Position numbers and translations under genes: made by a program
Origin: Mesobacterium pallidum
Lineage (GTDB): Bacteria > Pseudomonadota > Alphaproteobacteria > Rhodobacterales > Rhodobacteraceae
Reading direction: 5' to 3'
Assembly (NCBI RefSeq): GCF_019966535.1
Contig: NZ_JAIMID010000002.1
Location: forward strand, 310,001 to 374,000
DNA: 64,000 bases
The notes under the pieces: generated by a model
Told to the model about the DNA's origin: nothing
Seen by the model: only the letters and a program-made list of their open reading frames with translations
Databases searched by the model: none
Shown: positions 30,578 to 39,543 of the stretch, piece by piece
Layout: the number at the start of each line of letters is the position of its first letter
Numbering within the stretch: position 1 is the first letter of the stretch

Positions 30578-32377
30578 ATGTCCAGGGTGCCGGCCCGGCG
30601 GTGGATGGCCGAAACCGTCCTGGTCGCGGCCCCGGCGGTGCTGGGCTGGATCATCGCGACACGGCACGGCAGCGCGCTTGACTGGATGGCGCTTGGCGCG
30701 GGTTGCGCGCTGCTGGCCGGTCTTGGCCAGGCGGCGCTCTCTCGCCTCGGGTTTGCGCGGCTCGCCCGCCGCCAGGCCGCCTTGGACCTGCGCGGGCGCG
30801 ACGACCTCTACCGTCTGTCCGCCGTCCAGGCCCGGCAGATCCGGGCCGCGACGCTGGTTCTGGCCGCCGGGAATGCCCTGGGCCTTGTTGGCATCGCGCT
30901 GGCCCGCAAGGGTCACCCCGTCGCCGCCGCGGCCACGGCCGCCGCGCTGCTGACCTTTGCCCTGCTGACCTGGCCGGTGGTGCCCGGCCCCGACCGGCGG
31001 CGGCTGGCCGTGACCGCCTTCGTGCCGGCACAGGCTTTCCCGCGCCTGGCCCCGTTCGAGGCCGCCCGCGCCGCGCGCCTCGATGCCGAGGCACAGGCGG
31101 CGATGGTCATCGCGAACCGCCCGGGCGAGGCGGGCCGGGCCGCGCGCGAGATCCTGATGTTGGGGGATCACGACAGCGCCTACTGGCCGGACCTGGCAGA
31201 GGCAGGGGGCCACGGGTTCCGCGCGCGCCTGCGGTCGCGGGCGACACTGCTCCGCTCCTGCCTCGGGCCGGCCGGGGCCTCGGCGCTGCTGGCGCTGGCG
31301 ATCGCGCTGATCGGCCCCTTCCCCTACTGGCCAGCCCTCCCCGGTCCCGTGGCCGCGCTGGATTACCTCGCCGGCGGCTCCGGGCAAGACGAGACCGACA
31401 CGCCCGAGCCGTCAGGCGACCAGCCCGCAGGTGCCGGCCAGGACGGCGCGCCGGAGACCGGTGGCGGCGGACCTTCCAGCCCTGGTCAGGCGCAGGGCAA
31501 TCAGGGCACGGACGGCGAAGGCCAGCCCGGCGGTGCGGAAACCGGCGGCAGCAGAGCACAGGGCTCGGGGCAAGGCCAGGCGCAGAGCGATCAAGGCACA
31601 GACAGCGGCGCACAGCCCGGCGGTGCGGAAACCGGCGACAGCGGTGCGCAGGGCACCGGGCAAGGCGGGGCGCAGACCGGCCAGGGGGTCGAGGGCGCCG
31701 AACAGGCCGGGACCGGCGCAGCCGGCACGGACCAGGCGCAGCCGCAAGCCGCCGCGAAGCAAGGCGGCACCGATGCGGGCGACAGACCGGCGGCCGAAGG
31801 CGCGCCCGGCGCCACGGCGGCGGCGGCGCAAGGCGATCCGGTGACCGCCCCGCAGGGCGGCTCCGATCCCGGGGCGGGCGCGACGGAGCGCGAGGCCGTG
31901 ACCTCTGCTGATCCCGCCTCTGCGCAGCCGGGCGGCCGACCGGAGCCATCCGCGCGCCAAGGCGCGGCACCCGGAGACGCCGGCCCGGGCAGCGGCCCGG
32001 GACAGCCGGCCGAGCCCCCGGCGGGCGATCCGTCCCCCGTGCCCGGGGGACCGGCCGAGGGCGCGACCGACCCGGGCGGATCGGCGCGCATCGCCACGGC
32101 AGAGCCGGGAACCCCGCCCCCGGGCACCCCCGAGGTCGAGGGCGTCTTTGTCCTGCCGGACGCCGCGAGCGTCGGGGACGATATCGACATCCGGCACGAG
32201 ACCCCGGTCCTGCTGGCCAGCCCCGGCACCCTGGCCGACACGATCGAGGCCACGCCGATCACCGGCGCCGCGGCCCCCCGGGACCCCGGCGACCTCGACA
32301 TGCCCCCGGTCAGGCAGAAACTGCCCGGCTGGATCGCCGACCTCATCGCCCCAGGCGCAGGAGCCCCCGATGACTGA
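30578..32377 (+). CDS. Membrane protein with long Gly/Gln/Ala-rich tail, first gene of the MoxR-vWA operon
   Basis: A 599-residue protein I do not recognise. The ATG at 30578 is chosen because AGAGG (30567-30571) lies 6 nt before it. Residues 1-250 hold about five hydrophobic helices (LVAAPAVLGWIIATR, LGAGCALLAGLGQAAL, LVLAAGNALGLVGIALAR, AAALLTFALLTWPVV, ALLALAIALIGPFPYWPAL) with a basic, soluble stretch between. From about 270 to 540 it is low-complexity Gly/Gln/Glu/Ala/Pro sequence, including an exact 90-bp-period duplication. A short ordered end follows (VEGVFVLPDAASVGDDIDIR, VRQKLPGWIADLI). The tail is likely disordered and periplasmic or cytosolic. The stop overlaps the MoxR gene by 8 bp, so the two are coupled. 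It may be the membrane anchor or scaffold of the system. Confidence 0.75.
   Translation: MSRVPARRWMAETVLVAAPAVLGWIIATRHGSALDWMALGAGCALLAGLGQAALSRLGFARLARRQAALDLRGRDDLYRLSAVQARQIRAATLVLAAGNALGLVGIALARKGHPVAAAATAAALLTFALLTWPVVPGPDRRRLAVTAFVPAQAFPRLAPFEAARAARLDAEAQAAMVIANRPGEAGRAAREILMLGDHDSAYWPDLAEAGGHGFRARLRSRATLLRSCLGPAGASALLALAIALIGPFPYWPALPGPVAALDYLAGGSGQDETDTPEPSGDQPAGAGQDGAPETGGGGPSSPGQAQGNQGTDGEGQPGGAETGGSRAQGSGQGQAQSDQGTDSGAQPGGAETGDSGAQGTGQGGAQTGQGVEGAEQAGTGAAGTDQAQPQAAAKQGGTDAGDRPAAEGAPGATAAAAQGDPVTAPQGGSDPGAGATEREAVTSADPASAQPGGRPEPSARQGAAPGDAGPGSGPGQPAEPPAGDPSPVPGGPAEGATDPGGSARIATAEPGTPPPGTPEVEGVFVLPDAASVGDDIDIRHETPVLLASPGTLADTIEATPITGAAAPRDPGDLDMPPVRQKLPGWIADLIAPGAGAPDD
31487..31666 (+). 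repeat. 90-bp in-frame tandem duplication
   Basis: Two copies begin at 31487 (CAGGCGCAGGGCAATCAGGG) and 31577 (CAGGCGCAGAGCGATCAAGG) and share CAGCCCGGCGGTGCGGAAAC at the same offset. The unit encodes 30 residues of the Gly/Gln-rich tail. Several point differences show it is not brand new. Decayed further units follow to about 31740. Confidence 0.75.
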
Positions 32378-33584
32378 CCTCACCCGCGACGACCTGATGT
32401 TCGCCCATGACCTGCGGGCGCATGTCCGCGACGAACAGGAGATGTTCGGCATCGACGGGGTGGTCAACGCGCTGATCATCGCGCTGGTCATGCGTGGCCA
32501 CGTGCTGCTCGAGGGCAATCCCGGCCTTGGCAAGACCGCCCTGGTGCGGGCCCTGGCCCAGGCACTGGGCCTCGCGGAGCCGGTCGGCAGCTGCGCCCGC
32601 AAGGCCGTCGGCCGCATCCAGTTCACGCCCGACCTGATGCCCTCGGACATCACCGGCACCAAGCTGCCGGACAACGACAACCGGCTGGTGTTCGAGCCGG
32701 GCCCGGTCTTTGCCAACCTCTTGCTCGCGGACGAGATCAACCGGGCCACGCCCAAGACGCAATCGGCCATGCTCGAGGCGATGGCCGAGTTCCAGGTCAC
32801 GGTGCTGGGCCAGACCCACCCGCTGGTGCAGCGCCAGAGCCTGCGCCACGACGACCACGGCAGCCTGCTCTCCTACGAGATCGAGACGCCGTTCCTGGTG
32901 CTCGCCACCCAGAACCCGGTCGAGCAGGAGGGCACGAACCCGCTGCCCGAGGCGCAGCTGGACCGGTTCCTGATGAAGGTGCGCATGCCCTTTCCCAGCC
33001 GCGACACGCTGTCCAGGATCATCGACAAGGACGTGCGCCGGGCGGGGCGCGGCACCGCCGCCAGCCGCCCGGACCCGGTCGAGACGCTGGTGCGGCTGCA
33101 CCGGCTGGGCACGGGGCTGCGGGCGCTGGCCGCGGCCGCGCCGGTGCAGGCGCATATCCTCAACATGGTCATGGCCAGCGTGGGCAAGTTCGACCAGCTC
33201 GTCGGCCTGTCCGGCCGGCGCATCGCCGCGCTGCGCGACTTCTGCCAGGCCGAGGTGGACTACCCGCTCGGCCCCCGCGCCGCGGTGGCGCTGACCTTGG
33301 CCACGACCGGCTGGGCCGCCATCCAGGTCGCGCGGGCCGAGGAACCCGAGCAGATCGTCGCCTCGACCCCCGAGGCGCTGGCCGCCGTGGTCGTGCCGAC
33401 CCTGCGCCACCGGATGAAATTCGAAGGCGCGGCCTTTGCCCCCTCCACCGGCGACGCGGACGCGGACCCGCAGGACCGGCACGATGCCCGCGTGCGGGAC
33501 TTTGCCCGCGCCTGCTGCCCGGACGACATGGCCAGCGCCTTCGACGCGCGACTGACCGCGGCGGCGGAGGCACCGCAACTCTGA
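32370..33584 (+). CDS. MoxR-family AAA+ ATPase (first of two)
   Basis: A 404-residue cytosolic AAA+ ATPase. Walker A is GNPGLGKT (49-56), Walker B LLLADEIN (117-124, Asp121-Glu122) and sensor 1 LATQNP (178-183), with the family's RIQFTPDLMPSDITG and QLDRFLMKVRMPFPSR. The lid domain contains LSGRRIAALRDFCQAE. MoxR proteins are chaperone-like and work with vWA partners to activate or mature enzymes. The usual MoxR-DUF58-vWA order follows directly. The C-terminal 50 residues (DPQDRHDARVRDFARACCPD) are an acidic/helical extension beyond the common about 330 residues. It shares one base with the next gene. Confidence 0.92.
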   Translation: MTDLTRDDLMFAHDLRAHVRDEQEMFGIDGVVNALIIALVMRGHVLLEGNPGLGKTALVRALAQALGLAEPVGSCARKAVGRIQFTPDLMPSDITGTKLPDNDNRLVFEPGPVFANLLLADEINRATPKTQSAMLEAMAEFQVTVLGQTHPLVQRQSLRHDDHGSLLSYEIETPFLVLATQNPVEQEGTNPLPEAQLDRFLMKVRMPFPSRDTLSRIIDKDVRRAGRGTAASRPDPVETLVRLHRLGTGLRALAAAAPVQAHILNMVMASVGKFDQLVGLSGRRIAALRDFCQAEVDYPLGPRAAVALTLATTGWAAIQVARAEEPEQIVASTPEALAAVVVPTLRHRMKFEGAAFAPSTGDADADPQDRHDARVRDFARACCPDDMASAFDARLTAAAEAPQL

Positions 33585-34570
33585 TGGCGCGCGGCCCGGC
33601 CCCCCTTCCGCTCGAGATCCCGATCCCGGCGTCGGTGCTGAACCGCCGCCGGCTGGCCCTGCGCCGCACGGTCCCGACCGAGGGCATCGGCCCGCACCGG
33701 CACCGGCGCATGGGCCAGTCGCTCGAGTTCCGCGAATTCCGCGACTACCAGCGCGGCGACGATGCGCGCATGATCGACTGGGCGGCGAGCCACCGGATGG
33801 CGCGCCGGGTCGTGCGCACCTTCGAGGCCGAGGAACGGCGCACCCTGTTCCTGCTGCTCGACTGTCGCCCGACCATGTACCTGCCCGAAGGCGCCGACAA
33901 GCTGACCATCGCCACCTGGATCGCCCAGGCCCTGGCGCTTGCCGCCCAGGCCGAGGGCGACCGGGTGATCGTCTCGACCCTCTTCGGGCCGCGCGACGGC
34001 GCGCCGATGACCCTGCGGCCCCGGCGCGGCCAGCAGGAGATGATCGCGCTGGGCCAGGCGCTGCGCGATGCCGCGCCACGGGCCGAGGCGGACTGGCAGG
34101 GCACGGGCGAGCTGGCGGTGGCCGCGATCTCGCGGCTGTTCACCCCGGCCTCGGCGGTGGTGCTGATCTCGGACGCGCTGTTCCCGATCGAGGCGCCGGG
34201 CCTTGTCGCGCTGGCACAGGCCGCCCAGCGCAGCTACCGCAGCCTGCACCTGGTCGAGCTGGACGCCTGGCCGATGGAGCGGGCGATGCTGTCCCGAGGC
34301 CCGTTCCGCCTGGGCGCGCTGGGGCGCAGCGGCGGTTCGGCGGCCCTGCGCGAGGCCAGCGCGGCGCAGCTGGCCGAGGCCGAGGCGCGCCTTGCGGCGC
34401 ATCGGCACCGGCTGCGCCTGGCCTTCCGCGGGCCGGGCCTTGCCTGGCCGGACCGGCCGATCCGCTGGCCGGCGGACCCGGCCCCGGACCCCGCCGCGAT
34501 CGCCGCCTGGTTCCAGGCGGCCTTCCTGTCGGCCGGCGCCTTGCCCGCGCTCTGGTCACGGGCGTCATGA
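33584..34570 (+). CDS. DUF58 domain protein (MoxR partner)
   Basis: A 328-residue protein with the DUF58 hallmark SLEFREFRDYQRGDDARMID (46-65) followed by W and RMARRVVRTFEAEERRT. The C-terminal two thirds have a vWA-like fold with a degenerate metal site (LFLLLDCRPTMYLP, Asp93) and VVLISDALFPIEAPGLVAL. DUF58 proteins nearly always follow MoxR genes and are thought to link the ATPase to a substrate. There is no signal peptide or membrane helix. It overlaps the next gene by 4 bp. Confidence 0.9.
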   Translation: MARGPAPLPLEIPIPASVLNRRRLALRRTVPTEGIGPHRHRRMGQSLEFREFRDYQRGDDARMIDWAASHRMARRVVRTFEAEERRTLFLLLDCRPTMYLPEGADKLTIATWIAQALALAAQAEGDRVIVSTLFGPRDGAPMTLRPRRGQQEMIALGQALRDAAPRAEADWQGTGELAVAAISRLFTPASAVVLISDALFPIEAPGLVALAQAAQRSYRSLHLVELDAWPMERAMLSRGPFRLGALGRSGGSAALREASAAQLAEAEARLAAHRHRLRLAFRGPGLAWPDRPIRWPADPAPDPAAIAAWFQAAFLSAGALPALWSRAS

Positions 34571-36207
34571 CCGGCTGGATCGGCCCCCTCGTCCTGCTCG
34601 CCGGCGCCGCGCTGCTGGCCTGGCACATGGTGCGACCGAACTTCCGCGACCTGCGGATCTCGGCCGCCGAGTTCCTGCCCGAGTTCGACCAGAGCCAGGC
34701 CCGCCGCAACCGTTTCCAATGGAAGCTGCCGTTGCGCAGCCTGCCGTTCCTGGCCCGCATGGTCATCCTCGGCGCGATCACCTTCGCGCTCTGGAGCCAC
34801 CTTCTCCCCCCGCCGCCGACGCCGGGCGGCGCGACGCCGACCCATCTGAGGATCGTGCTCGATGGCTCGCCCTCGATGGCGCTGGGGACGCGCGCCGCCG
34901 ATGCGCGCGCGGCGGTCGAGACCCTCTCGGCCACGGTGCTGGCCGCCCATCCCGGCGCCTGTTTCGACCTGGTCCATGTCGGCGCCGCCTCGGTGCTGGT
35001 GCCCGGCGCGATGGTTGCGGCCCACCTGGACCGGGCCGTCCCGGCACGGGACGGGGTCGCGGCGCAGGCGCTGCTGGCGGCGCTGGCGGGCACGGCCGCC
35101 GCGCCCGATTGCCCCGGCCCGGTCACCCATGCCGCCATCGTCAGCGACGTGCCGGCCATGCAGGTTTCCGAGACGCTCTTTGCCGGGCCGGTGGCCTGGT
35201 GGCAGGTCGGCGCCCCGCTCGAGAATGCCGCGCTCGGCGGTCTGCGCCTGGTGGGCGGTGGCCTCGCCGGCGTCGCGCCACGGATCGAGGTCTCGGCCCA
35301 TGTCCACGGCGCGGGCGGCACCGCGCCGCGGCTGGCGGTCGCGCGCGGCGCCGCGCGGGCCGAGGTCACGATGCAGAGGGACCTGGCACGCGCCGGCGGC
35401 TGGCAGGCCATCCTGCCCTATCCCGGTCCCGGCCCGCTGACCGTGACCCTGCTGGATGGCGGAGCCTATTCCGGCGACGACCGCTTGCGCGCCACCCTGC
35501 CCGACCTCGGCCGCATCGCGGTGGACTGGCAGGCCCCGGACCTGCCGCGCCCCGCCGCCTTTGACGCGGGCGGCACGGCCGACCCGCTGGTGGCCCGGCT
35601 TGACGCCCTGCCCGGCGTGCCGACGGATCGCCCGGTCATCCTGTTCCATGACGGCTGGGACCAGCGCGATGCCGGGGCCGCGATCGGCGCCTTCGTGCAG
35701 GATCACCCGCTGCTCGACCTCGTGAACCTCGACGTGCTCGAGCCGCGGTTGCCGCGCGGCCTCGCGGCGCTGCCGCCGGGCTTCCAGCCCGTGCTGATGA
35801 CCAGCCGCGATGGCGGCCGGGCCGTGCTTGCCGTTCGCAGCGATCCGCCTGGGGTCATCCTGCCCGCCCCCACCGCGACCGAATCCCAGGCCCGCGCGCT
35901 GGGCCTGCTGATGCTCGGCAACGCGCTGCGCCACGTCCTGTCCCCCGAGGCGAGGCCCGAGGGCCTGCCCGTCACGCGGCTGGACGCCGCCGGGGACGAG
36001 ATCGCCGATCCGCTTTGGGAAAGCGACACCTTCCGCGACCTGGCGCCGCCGCCGGACCTGGCGCCGCTGACCCGCTCGGCTCCGGATCCGGCCGCGGCCG
36101 GGCGCGCGCAGCACGATGCCGGCTGGGTGCCCTGGCTGATGCTGCTGGCCGCGCTGGCCCTGCTGGCCGAGCGGGTGCTGGGCCTGGGCTGGAGGGCGCG
36201 CGCATGA
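34567..36207 (+). CDS. BatA-like membrane protein with vWA-type domain
   Basis: A 546-residue membrane protein. Two N-terminal helices (IGPLVLLAGAALLAWHMV; FLARMVILGAITFALWSHLL) are the BatA/aerotolerance layout. They are followed by a vWA domain with a MIDAS-like DGSPS at 99-103 (LRIVLDGSPSMALG). The middle is beta-rich, and a last helix (WVPWLMLLAALALLAERVLG) returns to the membrane. Thus residues about 85-515 should lie on the periplasmic side. Together with DUF58 and MoxR it makes the standard Bat-like module. Overlaps of 4 bp occur at both ends. Confidence 0.85.
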   Translation: MTGWIGPLVLLAGAALLAWHMVRPNFRDLRISAAEFLPEFDQSQARRNRFQWKLPLRSLPFLARMVILGAITFALWSHLLPPPPTPGGATPTHLRIVLDGSPSMALGTRAADARAAVETLSATVLAAHPGACFDLVHVGAASVLVPGAMVAAHLDRAVPARDGVAAQALLAALAGTAAAPDCPGPVTHAAIVSDVPAMQVSETLFAGPVAWWQVGAPLENAALGGLRLVGGGLAGVAPRIEVSAHVHGAGGTAPRLAVARGAARAEVTMQRDLARAGGWQAILPYPGPGPLTVTLLDGGAYSGDDRLRATLPDLGRIAVDWQAPDLPRPAAFDAGGTADPLVARLDALPGVPTDRPVILFHDGWDQRDAGAAIGAFVQDHPLLDLVNLDVLEPRLPRGLAALPPGFQPVLMTSRDGGRAVLAVRSDPPGVILPAPTATESQARALGLLMLGNALRHVLSPEARPEGLPVTRLDAAGDEIADPLWESDTFRDLAPPPDLAPLTRSAPDPAAAGRAQHDAGWVPWLMLLAALALLAERVLGLGWRARA

Positions 36208-38750
36208 TCTGCGGCCTGCTCCCGCTGCTGCCGGTCCCCGGCCATGCGCTGGCCTGCCAGGCCACCGGCCTGCCCGTGCAGATGGCCCAAGGGGCCGCGC
36301 TGCTGGCGCTTCTGCTGTCGCTGGCCTGGACGCTGACCCGGGCGCAGACCCCGCTGCACCGGGGCGGCGGCCTGCTGGTCGCACTGTCCGCCCTGGCGGT
36401 GGCGCTCGCCGCCGGCGTCCCGGTCGCCACCCCGGTCGGCGGTCCGGCCACCGGCGGCCGGATCGCCGTGGTGATCGACCTCTCCGAGAGCCTGCGCCGC
36501 GCCGGCGACGCCCGGTTCGACGCGGCCCGGGACCTGCTGGCCCGCCGGATCGACGCGGGCACGCCCGACGCCGCCGACTGGGAGGGGCGGCTCTTCGGCT
36601 TTGCCGCCGGCCGGCAGGCGCTGGGCCAGGCCATGCCCGCCGACCGCCTGGCGACCGCCACCCGCGGCCTCGCGCTCAACCCGCCGGGGGCGGCCAGCGA
36701 CCTTGCCGCGGGCCTGTCCGAGGCCATCGACTGGATCGCCGGGGGCCCCGGGCCGGGCGCGCTTTACCTTCTGAGCGATGGCTGGTTCACCGAGGCCGAT
36801 CCGGCACCAGTCATCGCCCGCGCGGCGGGGCGCGGCCTGCCGATCCACGTGCTGGCCTACGGCGCCGAGGGCGCGGCCGAGGGGCTGATCGCTTGGGATC
36901 TCGGCCCCGAGCAACTGGTGGGCCGTCCGGCCGTGGCGCGGCTGGTCACCCGTGGCCCCGGCACGGTCTCGTGGCGCATCGACGGCATCGAAGGCGCGCC
37001 CGTGGCCCTGCCCGGCGGCCCCGGGGTCCAGCCGCTGCGGCTGCCGCTCGAGTTCCCGGCGCGCGGCTTTTCGCACCTGTCGCTGGCCCATGCGGTCGAC
37101 GGCGCGCCCGGCCGCGGCGCGACCCTGTTCACGCTGGTGCGCGGCCCGGCCCGCCTGCTGGTCTACGGCGAGGGCGCCTGGGCCGAGGGGCTGCCGTCCG
37201 AACGGTTCCAGGTGACGCGTGCGGCGCCGGGGGACGACCTCTCCCTGCCCGATTTCGACATCGTCGCGCTGGACGGGCTCGCGCCCGATGTCTTCGCGCC
37301 GACCTTCCCCGAGGCGGCACTGGCCGCCGCCCAGGGCGGCACCGGCCTGCTGCTGGTCAACGGGCCGCAGCGGGGCGACGTCACCCAGCCGCAGCGCCTT
37401 GCCGATTGGGAAGAGACGGCGCTGGGGCCGATCCTGCCGGTCGACAGCGACCCCGACTACATCGTCGAGGACCCGCCGCCCCGCGTGGTGCTGATCATCA
37501 TCGACACCTCGGGCTCGATGGCTGGCGGCGGCAATGACACCCGGGCCCGGCAGGCGGCGCACAGGATCCTCGAGTACCTGCGCCCGCAGGACAGCCTGAC
37601 CATCCTGCCCTTCTCGGACGGGGTCGGGGCGCCGTTCCGCGCCGCCTCGCTGCCCGCGGCGCGGCTGCGCGCGGCCCATGCCTATATCGACGGGCTGGTG
37701 ATCGGCGGCGGCACCAACATGCGCACCGCCATCACCGCCGCCGCCCGGCTGCGCGGCACCAACTGCGATCTCTTCGTGATCGGTGACGGCGGCTACGAAA
37801 GCGGCCAAGTGAACACCAGCCCGATCTGCCGCACAACCGCCATCGGGGTCGAAGGCACCCCGCTGCCCGGATTCGACACGCGCTGGGGGCAGCAGGTCCC
37901 GCTGGGACGCGGCCGGCAACTGGGCAACGTGCGCTTCGAGACCTTCGAACCCGAGCCGCGGCAGGAATTCTGGCGTGCCGGCCCGCTGGCCCTGCGCCCG
38001 GTCGACACGCCCGGCCCCTTCGCGGCCGGCGGTGCCGTGGGCGGCCTGGCGCTGGCCTATGCCCGCCCCGAATCCGAGGTCGTGCTGATCCCCGACATCC
38101 CGCCCCCCGACCCGGCGCTGGTGTTCCGCGAGGACCCGCGCAACCCCGCCCTGCGCAGCGGCGTCTTCATGGGCGACCTGGCGCAGACCCTGCCGGAGCC
38201 GACGCTGCTGGCGATGCTCGACCGGCTGGCCGGCTGGTCCGAGCCGGATCGCTTCGACCTGCGCCTGCGGCGCGAGCCGGGGCGCCTGGTCGCGCAGGTC
38301 GCCACGGCTGAGGGCTGGCCCCTGCCCCGCAGCCTGTCGCTGTCGCTGCGCCGCGCGGACGGGCGGGCCGTGCCCTTCGTGCTGGCCCCCGGCGCCGAGC
38401 CCGGGACCTACGCGGGCAGCGCCGCGCTTGACCTTGGGGCAACGGTGGAAAGCGCCATCCTGTCCTTGCAGACCGGCGAGGGGCGTGCACAGTTGGTCCC
38501 GATCAGACTACCTGCGCGCGAGACCGGGACGTCCCGGGGCACGGCGCGAGAAAAGGACAGCCTCGGCGTGAACTCGGACCTGCTTGCCCGAATCCTGGCA
38601 CAGACCGGCGGCGTGGACCTGGCCCGGACGGCGCCCGGTCGCAGCCCCGGCCTCGCCCGGCCCGAGCCGGTCGCGACCTGGCCCGCCCTTGCGGCGCTGG
38701 CGCTCGCGCTGCTGGCGGCGGGGCTCTGGCTGGGCGGGGCGCGGCGATGA
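36204..38750 (+). CDS. Membrane protein with two vWA domains
   Basis: An 848-residue protein. N-terminal helices (GAALLALLLSLAWTLTRAQ; LVALSALAVALAAGVPVATP) precede a first vWA domain with MIDAS DLSES (92-96) and SDGWFTEADPAPV. A second complete vWA domain starts near 428 with MIDAS DTSGS (434-438) and LVIGGGTNMRTAITAA for the third metal ligand. Residues 600-800 are beta-rich. A C-terminal helix (TWPALAALALALLAAGLWLG) anchors the end. Having one near-degenerate and one canonical vWA in one chain is unusual for Bat-type proteins. It resembles GATase-like/BatB hybrids in layout. It probably displays both vWA domains in the periplasm. Confidence 0.82.
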   Translation: MICGLLPLLPVPGHALACQATGLPVQMAQGAALLALLLSLAWTLTRAQTPLHRGGGLLVALSALAVALAAGVPVATPVGGPATGGRIAVVIDLSESLRRAGDARFDAARDLLARRIDAGTPDAADWEGRLFGFAAGRQALGQAMPADRLATATRGLALNPPGAASDLAAGLSEAIDWIAGGPGPGALYLLSDGWFTEADPAPVIARAAGRGLPIHVLAYGAEGAAEGLIAWDLGPEQLVGRPAVARLVTRGPGTVSWRIDGIEGAPVALPGGPGVQPLRLPLEFPARGFSHLSLAHAVDGAPGRGATLFTLVRGPARLLVYGEGAWAEGLPSERFQVTRAAPGDDLSLPDFDIVALDGLAPDVFAPTFPEAALAAAQGGTGLLLVNGPQRGDVTQPQRLADWEETALGPILPVDSDPDYIVEDPPPRVVLIIIDTSGSMAGGGNDTRARQAAHRILEYLRPQDSLTILPFSDGVGAPFRAASLPAARLRAAHAYIDGLVIGGGTNMRTAITAAARLRGTNCDLFVIGDGGYESGQVNTSPICRTTAIGVEGTPLPGFDTRWGQQVPLGRGRQLGNVRFETFEPEPRQEFWRAGPLALRPVDTPGPFAAGGAVGGLALAYARPESEVVLIPDIPPPDPALVFREDPRNPALRSGVFMGDLAQTLPEPTLLAMLDRLAGWSEPDRFDLRLRREPGRLVAQVATAEGWPLPRSLSLSLRRADGRAVPFVLAPGAEPGTYAGSAALDLGATVESAILSLQTGEGRAQLVPIRLPARETGTSRGTAREKDSLGVNSDLLARILAQTGGVDLARTAPGRSPGLARPEPVATWPALAALALALLAAGLWLGGARR

Positions 38751-39538
38751 CCGCGACCCGCGACCTTGCCGCCCTTGCCGCGCCCGACGTGGTGGCGACG
38801 CTCCGCCACCTCGCGCTGGACGTGCTGGCGCAGGCGCTGTCCGGCCATCCGCCGCGCATTGATGCCGGCGCGCTGGCGCCGCTGCAACCGCACCTGGCGC
38901 GCGCCGACCAGGCCGGCGCGCTGGCGCGCAGTGCCGCCCGGCGGGCGCGGGGCAACTTCGTGCTGGATCGGCCGGCGGAGTGGTCGCCCTACCAGATGTC
39001 GCTGCTGCCGGCCGAGGCGCTCGTTCCGCCACTGCGGCGGGGCATGGCCCGGCTGGTCGACCGCGTGGTCCCGCGCCCTGCGCCAACCGAGGCGCCGCAC
39101 CTGCTGCCCGCGCTGGGCGCCAGCGCCTGGGCCGCGCTTGGCTTTCGCCGCGCGGTGGCGGCGCTGCTGCGCCGGGACCTGCGCCAGCGTGTCCTGCTGT
39201 CGCCGCCGCTGCCCGCCGGGCTGGTGCTGGACGACGCGATCTGGTGGCACCTGCTCGCCTCGGCCGAGGCCCCGGACGGGCTGCGCCCGGCCTGCACCGA
39301 GATCGCCGCCGCCCGTGCCGCGGCGCCCGGCTGGGCGGGGTTCTGGGACCAGGCGCTGCTGCACGACCTGCGCCGGGCGCTTGGCGCCCCGCCGGGCCCG
39401 CTCGGCACGCTGCCGCTGGTCCGCCTGGGGCCGGCGGCGCTGACAGCCGACCCGGCCACCGACCCCGTGACGACCCGCGCGCACTGGCGCGCCGAGGCCC
39501 CCGCCTGGGCGCTGCACTACCTTGAAGGACGGATCTGA
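38747..39538 (+). CDS. Unknown soluble protein in the MoxR-vWA operon
   Basis: A 263-residue mostly helical protein that I do not recognise. It has no signal peptide or membrane helix. Notable stretches are VATLRHLALDVLAQALSGHP, EWSPYQMSLLPAEALVPPLR and LVLDDAIWWHLLASAEAPDG. It sits between the double-vWA gene and the second MoxR gene, with a 4-bp overlap upstream and a 5-nt gap downstream. The join may be where a Bat-like module and a RavA-like module were brought together. A cytosolic adaptor role is possible. Confidence 0.7.
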   Translation: MTATRDLAALAAPDVVATLRHLALDVLAQALSGHPPRIDAGALAPLQPHLARADQAGALARSAARRARGNFVLDRPAEWSPYQMSLLPAEALVPPLRRGMARLVDRVVPRPAPTEAPHLLPALGASAWAALGFRRAVAALLRRDLRQRVLLSPPLPAGLVLDDAIWWHLLASAEAPDGLRPACTEIAAARAAAPGWAGFWDQALLHDLRRALGAPPGPLGTLPLVRLGPAALTADPATDPVTTRAHWRAEAPAWALHYLEGRI

Positions 39539-39543
39539 CACCG

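Noticed and set aside
35703..37919. 738-codon reverse-strand frame
   Set aside because: It is the shadow of the BatA-like and double-vWA genes. The forward strand has MIDAS motifs, membrane helices and operon overlaps; this frame has none.
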